A stretch of 64,000 nucleotides of DNA, taken from Bog-473 sp963840435. GTDB lineage: Bacteria > Actinomycetota > Acidimicrobiia > Acidimicrobiales > RAAP-2. The translations under genes were made by a program, and so were the position numbers. Below the pieces are notes generated by a model. That model did no database searches and was not told the origin of the DNA. It was given only the letters and a program-made list of their open reading frames with translations. Below, piece after piece: positions 1 to 9,189 of the stretch (its first letter is position 1; each line of letters starts with the position of its first letter). The stretch lies in NCBI GenBank assembly GCA_963840435.1, contig CAWIYY010000010.1:124001-188000 (forward strand), given 5' to 3'.

Positions 1-26
1 CCGCCGCCCGCTGCCCCGGGCCGCCC

Positions 27-113
27 CGTCCACGCTTCCCGGTCACCCCGCCCACGCCTCCCCGTCACCCCGTCCACGCTTCCCGGTCACCCCGTCCGGC
101 GTTCCGGGCACCC
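27..113. repeat. 22-bp tandem repeat, three full units plus a decayed fourth
   Basis: Units start at 27, 49 and 71 and read approximately CGTCCACGCTTCCCGGTCAC plus CC. Units 1 and 3 are identical, unit 2 differs at three positions, and 93-113 is a degenerate partial copy. There is no coding potential. Function unknown; it may be a slippage-generated intergenic repeat. Confidence 0.8.
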
Positions 114-367
114 GCTTCCGGCAGCCGCCCCCTGTCCCTCGTCGATGAGGCGGCCCACCGGCGGATTTTCCCAGCCTTTTCCCAGCAGAGATCGAGTCAG
201 ACCAGCGCTTTTCGTCGACCGCCGGCGTCCGGATCGGCCTACCCACCCCGACCGGCTCCGCACCCGACGAAATCCGGCGTCTCGTCGCCGCCCAGGTTCG
301 GAGTCACCCCAGGTCAATCAGTGGAACCCGTTCTCGTTCTGCCGACTATTGCGGAATCGTGACGATA

Positions 368-383
368 CTGACACAAGTGTCAG
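368..383. promoter_or_regulatory. 16-bp palindromic operator candidate upstream of the catabolic cluster
   Basis: CTGACACAAGTGTCAG is a 7-bp perfect inverted repeat around a 2-bp centre, 63 bp before the monooxygenase start. Almost the same sequence, CTGACTCGAGTGTCAG, lies at 9155-9170 before the second amidohydrolase. Size and symmetry fit a TetR-family operator. The regulator is not identified in this window. Confidence 0.6.
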
Positions 384-446
384 GAAACTCCCTTCTCATG
401 CCACAATGAGGGCGTCCCCAGCACCAACCGGTCACCTGACCTTGCC

Positions 447-2275
447 ATGACGATGCCACCACTCGACACGAAGCACTACGACCCCGAGGCCGTCCGGGCC
501 AAGTACCTGGCCGAGCGCGACAAGCGGTTGGTCGCCGGCCGGGCCGACATCCGCGACCTGCGCCACGACGAGTATTTCGCCAAGTATCGCGACGACCCCT
601 TCACGCCGGTCACCGAACCGTGATCCCATCGTCGAGGAGATCGACGTCGTCATCCTCGGGGGCGGCATCGCCGGTGTGACCACCGGCGCCCACCTGCGCC
701 GGGCCGGGGTCGAGAGCATGCGCATCATCGACCAGGCGGGCGGCATCGGCGGCACCTGGTACTGGAACCGCTACCCCGGCGTCATGTGCGACGTCGAGTC
801 GTACATCTACATGCCGATGCTCGAGGAGATCGGGTACGTCCCGAGCAAGCGCTACGCCTTCGGCGAGGAGATCCGCCGGCACCTCGAGGCAGTGGCCGAG
901 CACTTCGACCTGGTCGACGACGCGCTCTTCCACACCGGGGTGACCCACGCCGAGTGGCGCGAGGAAGCGTCGCGCTGGCTGATCCACACCGACCGCGGCG
1001 ACGCCATCTCCTGCCGCTGGTACGTGCTGGCCCCCGGCATCCTCAACCTCATGAAGCTCCCGGCCATCAAGGGCATGGAGGACTTCGCCGGCCACTCCTT
1101 CCACACCGCGCGCTGGGACTACGACTACACCGGCGGCGGACCCGACGCCCCGCTCGAGAACCTGAAGGACAAGACGGTGGCGCTGATCGGCACCGGCGCC
1201 TCGGGCATCCAGTGCCTGCCCCCGCTGGCCGAATCGGCCAAGCAGGTCTACGTGTTCCAGCGCACCCCGTCGGCCATCGGCGAGCGGGGCAACCGTCCCA
1301 CCAACGACGACTTCGCCGACACGCTCGCGCCGGGGTGGCAGCGGGCCCGCATGGACAACTTCCAAGCCATCATGCTCGGGCCGGTCCGCCGAGGTGGATC
1401 AGATCGACGACGGCTGGACCCAGCACTACGCGATCGTGAACAACCCGCCGCGTCAGAAGGGCATGAGCCTGGCCGAGTACATCGAGAGTGCCGAGGCGCT
1501 CGACTACGGCATCATGGACGAGCACCGGCGCCGGGTGGAGACACTGGTCGAGGACCCCGAGACGGCCGAGATCCTCAAGCCCTATTACCGCTACATCTGC
1601 AAGCGGCCCTGCTTCCACGACGAGTACCTCTCGGCCTACAACAGCCCCAACGTCACCCTCATCGACTGCCCGGCCGGCATGGAGCGCATCACCGCAGCCG
1701 GCCCCGTCGTGAACGGCGAGCAGTACGAGGTCGACTGCATCATCTACGGCACCGGCTTCGAGCCCGAGCGCACGCCCCTCTACCGGCGGGCCGGCCACGA
1801 CATCGTCGGGCGGGGCGGCGTGACCCTGGCCGAGAAGTGGGCCGACGGGGCGTCCAGCCTCTACGGCATCATGAGCCGCGGCTTCCCCAACCTCTTCCTC
1901 ATGCCGGCGCCCACCCAGCAGGCCGTGGTGACGGTCAACTACACGCAGCTGGCCGTGGCCGGCGCCGAGTTCGTCACGGGCGCCATCTCGCTCCTGCGCA
2001 AGCAGGGCGTCGAGGCCTTCGACGTGAGCGCGCAGGCCGAGGAGGCCTGGACCCAGAAGGTGGTCGACACCTTTGTGGCCGGGACGTCCGTCATGGCCGC
2101 CTGCACGCCGTCGCGCATCAACAACGAGGGGCACCCCGAGACCATCAACCCGCGCGACGGCAACTACGGCGGCGGGTTCGGCGACTGGTTCGGCTACCGC
2201 GACCTCCTCGAGAGCTGGGTGGCCGACGGCCGTTTCGAGGGACTGGAGCTCGAAGTCCCCTCGAGCGCGCCGTGA
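447..2275 (+). pseudogene. Flavin-containing Baeyer-Villiger monooxygenase, interrupted by two frameshifts
   Basis: Type I Baeyer-Villiger monooxygenases insert one oxygen next to a ketone using FAD and NADPH, giving an ester or lactone. The reconstructed protein is about 608 residues. A roughly 60-residue N-terminal extension precedes the FAD-binding Rossmann fold (VVILGGGIAG). The fingerprint FAGHSFHTARWD matches FxGxxxHxxxW(P/D). The second, NADPH-binding Rossmann motif is ALIGTGASGIQ. The frame breaks near 616-618 and again near 1383; dropping one base at each point restores a continuous protein, so these may be sequencing errors rather than decay. ATG at 447 is used; no strong ribosome site is visible. 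The stop overlaps the GTG start of the next gene, implying an operon. The ketone substrate cannot be told; cyclic or steroid-like ketones are typical for this long form. Confidence 0.8.
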
Positions 2276-3935
2276 GCACGCGCCAGCGCGTCGCCGTCGT
2301 CACCGGCGGCGGGGGCGGCATCGGCGGCGCCATCGCCGAGGACCTCGGCCGCAGCGGCTGGTTCGTCGTCACCGTCGACCCGCTGGTGACCCTCGACGGC
2401 ACCGAGCAGCTGGCCCAGTCCGAGGAGACCACGGCCGGGCGCATCAACGCCGCCGGCGGCTCGGCCCGGGCCTCGTCGGCCTCGGTCACCGACGGCGAGG
2501 CGCTGCACGCCCTCTTCGGCGAGCTGGCCGCCGAGCGCGGCGGCCTCGACGCCGTGGTCAACGTGGCCGGCATCACCCGGCAGAGCTACTACGCCCGCGG
2601 CACCGAGGAGGACTGGCTGGCCCTGCTCGACGTGCACCTCGGCGGCTACCTCAACGTGCTCGAGGCGGCGCTGCCCCTCATGGCGGCGGCCGGGCACGGG
2701 CGCATCCTCGGCATCACGTCCGGCTCGGGCTGGCGGGCCGCCGACGCCGGCGGCTACAGCGCGGCCAAGCGCGTCGTCGCCTCCCTGACCTGGCAGCTGG
2801 GCCGGCTGGCGCCCCCCGGCGTCACCGTCAACGCCATCTCGCCCATCGCCAACACCCGCATGGTGCAGGCCGCCCTGGCCCGGGCCCAGCAGGAGGGCCG
2901 CAAGGGGGGCGGGGGCGGACTGACCCTCAACTCCATGCCCGGACCCGAGGACATCGGGCCGCTCGGCGCCCACGTCGTGGGCGACGGCTTCGGCTGGTGC
3001 AGCGGGCAGGTGCTCTTCGCCGGCGGTCCCGAGGTGGCCGTGGTCGACCAGCCCCGCCTCATCGAGGTCGTGCGCACCGCCGACGCCGCCTCCCTGGCCG
3101 GCGTGCTCGATACGGTCGTCCCCCGCGCCTTCGCCGACGCCGAGACGAAGCAGACCAGCGACGGCGGCAGCAATCCGCGCTTCGCCGGGATCTTCGCCAG
3201 CGCGACGCCCGCCGAGCCGACTGCGGCGCCGCCCGTCCGGTCCTGCGCCATCGTCAGCGACCGTCCCCAGCTGGCCGCCGCGCTCGCCGTCGCCCTCGAT
3301 TCCCGCGGCCATCGCCTGCCGCCGGACCGAGCCGGCCCGCGGCTTCGACGGCGCGGCCAAGAGCCTGCAGACCGCCGTGGACAGTGCCGGACCCGCTCGA
3401 CGCGGTCGTGGTGGCGCTCGAAGGCCACCCGCGCACCTCGAGCGCGCTCGAGGGCTGGGAGCACGTGCTGGCCGACCACCGCGGCCTGCTCGAGCCGCTG
3501 CACGACGACGCCTCCTGGTCGCGCGCCGTGGCCGACTACGCCGAGGCGGCCGATCGTCCCGTCCGCCTCGTGGTCCTGACCGATGCCACCAGCCCGGCCG
3601 GTCGCAGTCGGGCCCAGGCCTCGGCCCAACTGGCCCGCGTCGCCGCGGCCGGGACGAAGAACCGGGTGACCGCGCTCACGGCCGGCCTGGAAGCCTCGGG
3701 GCCGGCGGCCAATCAGGCCGCCGGCGAACTGGCCGCCCACCTCCTCGCCCATCCCGACAGCGCAGCACTGGCCGGGGCCGAGATGGTCGTGAGCGAGAAA
3801 TGGCTCGGGCTGCGCAGCCACCCGCGCCCGATCGGCACCGTGACCTACGGCGGACCCGCCATCCCCGATTGGCTCGACGGCAGCCTGCGCGAGATCGTGG
3901 GCGCCACCGGCCCGCTCGCCGCCACGGAGATCTGA
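2272..3935 (+). pseudogene. Two-domain short-chain dehydrogenase/reductase, two frameshifts in the C-terminal half
   Basis: The first 300 or so residues are a classical NAD(P)-dependent SDR. The cofactor motif is VVTGGGGGIGGAIAE, NVAG stands where NNAG is usual, and the catalytic Ser and YSAAK follow (GSGWRAADAGGYSAAK). An additional region of roughly 230 residues looks like a second, degenerate Rossmann domain (CAIVSDRPQLAAALAVAL at its start, LDAVVVALEG in the middle) without a clear catalytic Tyr-Lys pair. The reading frame shifts near 3320-3333 and near 3388. Removing two bases gives about 553 residues, roughly twice the normal SDR length. The GTG start overlaps the monooxygenase stop by 3 bases and its own TGA overlaps the next ATG, so it sits inside an operon. 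Likely role: alcohol/ketone interconversion feeding or following the monooxygenase. Confidence 0.75.
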
Positions 3936-4807
3936 TGACCGACACGAAGCCCACCCGCGTCGTCGACGCGCACGTCCATCTGTGGGACCCCGCCAACAAG
4001 AGCTGGTACCCGTACCTCTCCATGGCGCCGTCCCACGGCGGGACCGGCGACGCCGCGCGGATGAACCGGCGCTTCGACGTGGAGACGTACCGGGCCGAGT
4101 CGGCCCAGTGGAACGTCGAGAAGTTCGTCAACGTCGCCGCGGCCACCGGGCCCAACTCGGTCGAGGAGACCATCGAGCTCGACCGGACGGCCGAGGCCGA
4201 CGGCGGGCCCGACGCCATCGTGGGTGGGCTGCCGCCCACCGAGACTGTGGCCGACGCCGTCGCCCTGCTCGACCGCCAGATGACGGCGCCCCGCTTCCGC
4301 GGCGTGCGCCCCATGGGCCCGCTGAGCCATCCCGTCCCCGACCCGGCGGTGCTGGGCGCGCTCGAAGAGCGCAACCTCGTCTTCGAGCTCATGACCCACC
4401 CCGACCTGCTGGCCGCGGCCGCCGCCGAGCTCGCCGGCTTCCCCGACCTGACCGTCGTGGTCGAGCACACCGGCTGGCCCCGCTCGGACTCCGACGAGGA
4501 GTTCGCGCTCTGGACCGACGGCATCGACGCCCTGGCCGCCCTCGGCGACAACGTGGTCTGCAAGCTCTCCGGCCTGGCCATGCCCCTGGGTTCCATGCGG
4601 GCCGAGGCCATCGCCCCCTGGGTGGAGCACGCCCTCGCGGTCTTCGGTCCCGCTCGCTGCATGTTCGCCAGCAACTTTCCCGTCGACGCCATGGCCGGCA
4701 CCTTCGACGAGCTCTACGACGGGTTCGTCGCGGTGACGTCGGGGCTCGACGACGCCTCGCGCGACCTGGTGTTCGCCGGCACGGCGGAACGCATCTATCG
4801 CCTGTGA
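3935..4807 (+). CDS. Amidohydrolase family 2 protein (TIM-barrel metal-dependent hydrolase)
   Basis: 290 residues. The N-terminus has the metal-ligand motif VVDAHVHLWDP, characteristic of amidohydrolase-2 enzymes (lactonases, decarboxylases of the ACMSD type). Later hallmarks are VVVEHTGWP and NVVCKLSGL, and near the end MFASNFPVDA, which places the usual late Asp of this fold. The frame is intact. The ATG overlaps the stop of the preceding SDR by one base, so translational coupling is likely. Within a Baeyer-Villiger pathway a lactone- or ester-opening hydrolase is a reasonable role, but decarboxylation is also known in the family, so the reaction is inference. Confidence 0.82.
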   Translation: MTDTKPTRVVDAHVHLWDPANKSWYPYLSMAPSHGGTGDAARMNRRFDVETYRAESAQWNVEKFVNVAAATGPNSVEETIELDRTAEADGGPDAIVGGLPPTETVADAVALLDRQMTAPRFRGVRPMGPLSHPVPDPAVLGALEERNLVFELMTHPDLLAAAAAELAGFPDLTVVVEHTGWPRSDSDEEFALWTDGIDALAALGDNVVCKLSGLAMPLGSMRAEAIAPWVEHALAVFGPARCMFASNFPVDAMAGTFDELYDGFVAVTSGLDDASRDLVFAGTAERIYRL

Positions 4808-4860
4808 GGCGATCCCTCCCCCGATATTGATCGCCGAACATCCCCACTGGAGAATTGAGT

Positions 4861-5994
4861 GTGAGCACGACGTCGACCGAACCTGACGTGGACCGGTTCC
4901 GCAAGGAACTGCGGGCCTTCCTCGACGAGAACCTGACCCCCGAGGTCGCCGAGGCCGGTCAGCACTCCGTGGAAGGCAACCTCGAACTGCTGCGGGCCTG
5001 GAACCGCACGCTGGCCGACGCCGGCTGGGCCGCTCCGTCGTGGCCGGTCGAGCACGGTGGCCGCGGCGCCGGCGTGGCCGAGCAGCTCGCCTACATGGAG
5101 GAGACCAGCCGCCTGCGCGCGCCGGGACCGGTCAACGTGATCGGCGTGTCCAACATCGCCCCGGCCATCATGCAGTTCGGCACGCCCGAGCAGAAGGAGC
5201 GGTTCCTCCAGCCCATGCTCCGGGGCGACGAGATCTGGTCGCAGGGCATGTCCGAGCCCGACGCCGGCTCCGACCTGGCCTCGCTGCGCACCGCCGCGGT
5301 CGAGGACGGCGACGACTTCGTGATCAACGGGCAGAAGACCTGGAACTCGCTCGGCCACGTGGCGGACTGGTGCCAGCTCTACGTGCGCACCGACCCGACG
5401 GCCAAGAAGCACGCCGGCATCACCTGCTTTCTGGTCGACCTGCGCACGCCGGGCATCGAGGCCCGGCCGCTGACCACCATCACCGGCGCCCAGACCTTCG
5501 CCGAGCTCTTCTTCACCGACGCCCGCATCCCCCGCTCGGCCATGCTCGGCCCGCTGCACGCGGGGTGGTCGGTGGCCGTGACCACCCTGAGTTTCGAGCG
5601 GGCCGGCGTGGCCCGCCTCCACCTCTCCTTGGCCAACCGGCTCGACGAACTGCTGGCCGACCCCCGGGCGGCAGAGGGCCGTCGGGACCCGGTGCTCCGC
5701 CAGCGCCTGGCCGGCGTCTTCGCCGGCATCCGCGCCATGCGCTACCTCACGGAGCGCTCGTTCGCCGATCCCTCGGCCGCCAATGCGGCCGGCAGTCTGG
5801 CCAAGTTGTCCTGGGCCCGCTGCGACCAGGAGCTGGCCGACCTGGCGGTGGACTTGATCGGACTCGATGCGCTGCTCGCCCGCGACTACTGGGCGCTGAA
5901 CCTGCTCGGGGTGCGTCAGGCCTCCATCGCCGGCGGCACCACCGAGATCAACAAGACCGTGGTCGGCGAGCGCGTCCTCGGGCTGCCCCGGTGA
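4861..5994 (+). CDS. Acyl-CoA dehydrogenase
   Basis: 377 residues from the GTG at 4861, chosen because a GGAG at 4848-4851 is well spaced; TTG at 4855 is too close. FAD-dependent enzyme introducing an alpha-beta double bond into an acyl-CoA. All three domains are visible: N-terminal helices, the beta domain with the family signature (WSQGMSEPDAGSDLASL), and the C-terminal helical domain ending ASIAGGTTEINKTVVGERVL. I did not identify the catalytic Glu with certainty. The frame is intact. It lies 53 bp after the amidohydrolase, same strand, in keeping with beta-oxidation-like breakdown of the CoA ester made by the ligase of this cluster. Confidence 0.88.
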   Translation: MSTTSTEPDVDRFRKELRAFLDENLTPEVAEAGQHSVEGNLELLRAWNRTLADAGWAAPSWPVEHGGRGAGVAEQLAYMEETSRLRAPGPVNVIGVSNIAPAIMQFGTPEQKERFLQPMLRGDEIWSQGMSEPDAGSDLASLRTAAVEDGDDFVINGQKTWNSLGHVADWCQLYVRTDPTAKKHAGITCFLVDLRTPGIEARPLTTITGAQTFAELFFTDARIPRSAMLGPLHAGWSVAVTTLSFERAGVARLHLSLANRLDELLADPRAAEGRRDPVLRQRLAGVFAGIRAMRYLTERSFADPSAANAAGSLAKLSWARCDQELADLAVDLIGLDALLARDYWALNLLGVRQASIAGGTTEINKTVVGERVLGLPR

Positions 5995-6137
5995 CCCGCA
6001 TCGGATCGACGAACCCCGCCCATTCGACGGCGCGGGCCCGTATGACAGACTCCCGACGCACCCAGATCGCAGCACCGCAGTAAGGCACCAGCCCGTCGTC
6101 CCAATCGACGCGACGGACGCACGAGAACGAGGAGCAC

Positions 6138-6579
6138 ATGGCGCGAGTCCCCATTGAGGAAGGGTTCTTCCGGATCCCCGACGACCCGGCCGAGCAGCCT
6201 CGCCTGCTCGGCAGCCGCTGTCCCGCTTGCGGCGAGGTGTTCTTTCCCCGCCGTCTCGTCTGCGCCAAGTGCCTGCACGAGGGCACCGAGGACATGGAGC
6301 TCTCGACCCAGGGCGTGATCTACACCTGGACCTACTGCCACGTGCCCGCTCTTCGGCAAGAAGGACGCCGATGTCGCCGGCTACGGCGTGGCCCAGGTGG
6401 ACCTGCCCGAAGGTCCGCGCGTCCAGTCGATCCTCTCGGGCGAGCGGGACGACTTCGCCATCGGCATGCCGGTGCAGATCGACCTCGAGACGCTCCGCAC
6501 GAACTCCAACGGCGACGACGTCGTGATCTACCGCTTCCGGCCCGCCGACGCGGCGCCGAGTGGCACGGCGCAGTCGTGA
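6138..6579 (+). CDS. Zn-ribbon/OB-fold DUF35 protein, one frameshift
   Basis: DUF35 proteins carry a rubredoxin-like zinc ribbon followed by an OB fold and act as partners of thiolase-like enzymes. The zinc ribbon is clear (CPAC near residue 30 and CAKC near residue 47). The OB part, after the break, runs through LFGKKDADVAGYGVAQVD to the end. The frame shifts by one base near 6350; dropping one base gives 146 residues, normal for the family. A GAGGAG sits just before the ATG. The TGA overlaps the GTG of the thiolase-like gene, so the two are almost certainly made together, as in steroid side-chain aldolase pairs such as Ltp2 with its DUF35 partner. Confidence 0.8.
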
Positions 6580-7751
6580 ACCGCGGCCTGAAGTTCGAAG
6601 GCGTCGCCGTGGCCGGCATCGGCATGGTCCGCTTCGGCATGTTCCGCGACATCCCGAGCGCCCATCTGGCTCGGGACGCCGGGCTCCTGGCCCTGCACGA
6701 TGCCGACATGACCCTGGCCGACGTCGACGAGGCCTACGTGGGTTACATCCAGCCCGCCTCCATGCTGGGCATCAAGGCCATGAAAGAGCTCGGCCTGACC
6801 GGGCTCCCGGTGACCCACATCGAGAACGCGTCGGCCACCGGGCTCGTCTCCTTCCGCGAGGCCGCCTGGGCCGTTTCCTCCGGACGGGCTGACGTGGCCA
6901 TGGCGCTCTGCTTCGACAAGTTCACCGACATGACGGGCACCGGAGGCCGCGGCGCCGGGCGCGACCAGATCGACGCCCCCATCCTGCCCGCCGCCTACTT
7001 CGCCCTCTGGGCCCAACGGCGCATGCACGACCGAGGCACGACGCCGGAGCACTTCGCCACCATCGCCGCCAAGAACTGGAACTACGGAGCGGCCTGCCCG
7101 TTCGCCCATCGGCGCTCGGACCACGTGGTCACGGCCGAGGAGGTGCTGGCCGCCCGCATGGTGGCCGAGCCGCTGACCACCATGATGTGCTGCCCACCGG
7201 ACGACGGCGCCGCCTGCATCATCGTGGCCCGCGAGGACCTGGTGCGGCAGCGCCAACCGGACCGCCCGCTCGTCCGGGCCCTGGCCTCGGCGCTGATGTC
7301 GGAGACCTACACGCCGGGCCACACCTTCGTCGGTCCGGTCGTCGGCCCATCGAGCATGACCCGGAACACGGCCAACGAGTGCTACGAGGCAGCCGGCCTC
7401 GGTCCCGAGGACGTCAGCGTGGCCTACTGCCACGACGCCTTCGTCAACGAGGAGCTCGAGTACTACGAGCTGCTCGGGTTCTGTGCCGAGGGCGAGGCCG
7501 AGAAGCTCGTCGTCGACGGCGAGACCGGGCCGGGCGGACGCATCCCCTTCAACACGGACGGCGGGCTGATCGCCCGCGGCCATCCCGGCGGTCCGACCGG
7601 TGTGGCCCAGCTGCACGAGGCCGTGCTGCAGCTGCGGGGCGAGGCCGAGGGCCGCCAGGTCGAAGGGGCCCGGGTGGCCTTGGCCCACCTGGTCGGCGGG
7701 GGCAGCATCGCCACGGTCAACCTATTGGGCGTCGACAGGAGTGCACCATGA
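6576..7751 (+). CDS. Thiolase-like lipid-transfer protein lacking the nucleophilic cysteine (possible aldolase)
   Basis: 391 residues, SCP-x/thiolase fold. The segment that normally reads ENACATG reads ENASATG: residue 86 is Ser, codon TCG at 6831-6833, so the acyl-accepting cysteine is absent. The C-terminal GHPGGPTG motif (His near residue 336) and AHLVGGGSI are kept. The same loss occurs in Ltp2-type enzymes, which use the fold for retro-aldol cleavage of beta-hydroxyacyl-CoA and need a DUF35 partner; a DUF35 gene overlaps this one. I therefore infer aldol-type C-C cleavage rather than classical thiolysis. The frame is intact. GTG start at 6576; the stop overlaps the ATG of the next gene by 4 bases. 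Confidence 0.82.
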   Translation: MNRGLKFEGVAVAGIGMVRFGMFRDIPSAHLARDAGLLALHDADMTLADVDEAYVGYIQPASMLGIKAMKELGLTGLPVTHIENASATGLVSFREAAWAVSSGRADVAMALCFDKFTDMTGTGGRGAGRDQIDAPILPAAYFALWAQRRMHDRGTTPEHFATIAAKNWNYGAACPFAHRRSDHVVTAEEVLAARMVAEPLTTMMCCPPDDGAACIIVAREDLVRQRQPDRPLVRALASALMSETYTPGHTFVGPVVGPSSMTRNTANECYEAAGLGPEDVSVAYCHDAFVNEELEYYELLGFCAEGEAEKLVVDGETGPGGRIPFNTDGGLIARGHPGGPTGVAQLHEAVLQLRGEAEGRQVEGARVALAHLVGGGSIATVNLLGVDRSAP

Positions 7752-8128
7752 CAACGAGTGACGAACGCAGGGCCGCCGGCCGGGAGATCCAGGGCCAGCT
7801 GTGGCCGGCCACGCTGACAGCGCCGACCGGGCAGTTCCCGGCGGCCAAGCTGGCGCCGGACTACTACGACCACGTCCAGCAGAGCGCCTTCGGTGACATC
7901 TGGACCCGGCCCGGTCTCTCGGTGCGTGACCGCTCGATGATCACGGTCGCCGTCCTGGCCTCGCTCGGCCAGCCGGAGGAGCTCCGGGCCCACCTCGCCG
8001 GTGCGCTCAACGCCGGCCTCAGTCGGGAGGAGATCGTCGAGGTGCTCATGCACATCTCGATCTACGCCGGCGTGCCGGCCGCCGGTTCGGCCATGCGGGT
8101 GGCGGCCGACGTGCTCGGGACCGACTGA
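7748..8128 (+). CDS. Carboxymuconolactone decarboxylase family protein
   Basis: 126 residues, the usual size of a single-domain AhpD/CMD-fold protein. It has the PcaC-like pattern SVRDRSMITVAVLASLGQ followed by EELRAHLAGALNAGLSREEI, with the conserved His. No CxxC redox pair is present, so it resembles carboxymuconolactone decarboxylases rather than AhpD peroxidase partners. The ATG overlaps the thiolase-like stop (ATGA), so it is translationally coupled. In PcaC this fold decarboxylates gamma-carboxymuconolactone; here the substrate is unknown and many such proteins in catabolic clusters have no assigned reaction. Confidence 0.85.
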   Translation: MTTSDERRAAGREIQGQLWPATLTAPTGQFPAAKLAPDYYDHVQQSAFGDIWTRPGLSVRDRSMITVAVLASLGQPEELRAHLAGALNAGLSREEIVEVLMHISIYAGVPAAGSAMRVAADVLGTD

Positions 8129-8190
8129 CCAACCCGTTCCTCGCCGACCGCCGGACCTGGCGCCAGGTACCGCGGGCGCGTCGACTTCCT

Positions 8191-9081
8191 TCAGCTCCCG
8201 GCCGACGGGTCCCAGTGCAGGGCCACGTCGCCCTGCTGCTCGGCGAACGTGACCAATTCGCTCCAGTCCGCGTCACCCAAGCCCCTGATCGACCGCCAGG
8301 TCGAGCACGCCGCGCACGGCCGCGGCCACCGGCGTCGGCACGCCCAGGGCTTCGCCCGAGTCCACGATCAGCCCGGCGTCCTTGGCGGCCAGCGCCAACG
8401 CGAACTGCGTCGGCCTTCCCCGACCGTCGATCGTCTCGACCTGACGGTCGATGAAGAAGTTGGACGCGCCGGCCGTGCGCAGGATCTCCACGGCGTCTTG
8501 CACCTCGATCCCCGCCTTGGTGGCGAAGGACAACCCCTCCAGGCTGACCCAGGTGGTGGTGAAGGCGATGAGGCTGTTGAGCAGCTTCATCGTGTTGCCC
8601 AGACCCAGCGCCCCCACGTGGAACGTGGCCCGCCCCAGCGGCTCGAGCACCGGCTTGGACGCGCGCCACTGCCTCGTCGTCGCCACCCATCATGAACACG
8701 AGCATCCGACGCTCCGCCCCGATGGCCCCGCCGGTCAGCGGCGCCTCGACCAGGTGATGGCCCGAGCTGGCCAGCCGATCGCCCAGCTCGCGCACAACGG
8801 CCGGGCTGTTCGTCGAGAGGTCGACCAGGATCGACCCGGGCAGGGGCGGCGGACGCCCAGGCGTCGGCCACCGCGTTGACCACGTCGGGAGTGGGCAGGG
8901 ACAGCAGCGTGATCTCGGTCTGGCCGGCCAGCGACGCCACGTCGGACGCCGCCGTGGCTCCGGCGATCGCCCGCATGGCTGCTGCGTCGAGGTCGAACAC
9001 GACCACCTCGTTGCCGTCGGCGACCAGGTTCGTCGCGATGCCCCTGCCGATGTTGCCCAACCCGATTACGCCGATCGGCAT
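8191..9081 (-). pseudogene. 3-hydroxyisobutyrate/6-phosphogluconate dehydrogenase-like oxidoreductase, three frameshifts
   Basis: Beta-hydroxyacid dehydrogenases oxidise 3-hydroxyacids with NAD(P). The N-terminus MPIGVIGLGNIGRGIA is the dinucleotide motif. A middle part reads LVEAPLTGGAIGAE, the substrate-binding D/E-x-P-x-(S/T)-G-G block. Later LGLGNTMKLLNSL carries the catalytic-Lys region (GxxxxxKxxxN). The frame changes near 8840, near 8670 and near 8278. Removing one base at each gives 295 residues, exactly the normal length. The final piece ends LHWDPSAGS at the stop 8191-8193. It is convergent with the operon to its left and divergent from the amidohydrolase at 9190. As written it cannot make a functional protein; sequencing error is as likely as decay. 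Confidence 0.78.
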
Positions 9082-9154
9082 CGTCCCTCCTCGAGCTCCA
9101 TAGTCCCTGGCAGAGCCCCCAGAGCGCTCGCCGACCGAGAGCGTATAGTGAAAG

Positions 9155-9170
9155 CTGACTCGAGTGTCAG
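9155..9170. promoter_or_regulatory. Second copy of the CTGAC/GTCAG palindrome
   Basis: CTGACTCGAGTGTCAG lies 20 bp before the ATG at 9190, between two divergent genes. It has 5-bp perfect arms, and its right half GTGTCAG equals that of the site at 368-383. Placement and likeness suggest the same repressor controls both units. Confidence 0.55.
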
Positions 9171-9189
9171 GGATCCTGGGGGGTCAGTG

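Larger units (their letters stand above)
1..446. other. Gene-free start of window with short tandem repeats and a promoter region
   Basis: I see no convincing gene before the monooxygenase at 447. The left part is C-rich and carries 22-bp tandem repeats; the right part is less GC-rich and holds the palindrome at 368-383. Short open frames here have no recognisable protein character. The stretch is probably the intergenic and promoter region of the catabolic cluster. Confidence 0.6.

Noticed and set aside
2073..3935. Long open frame rich in Arg/Pro/Gly overlapping the SDR gene
   Set aside because: Only its last part (after about 3388) encodes real protein, as the shifted end of the SDR; the rest is a shadow typical of GC-rich DNA.
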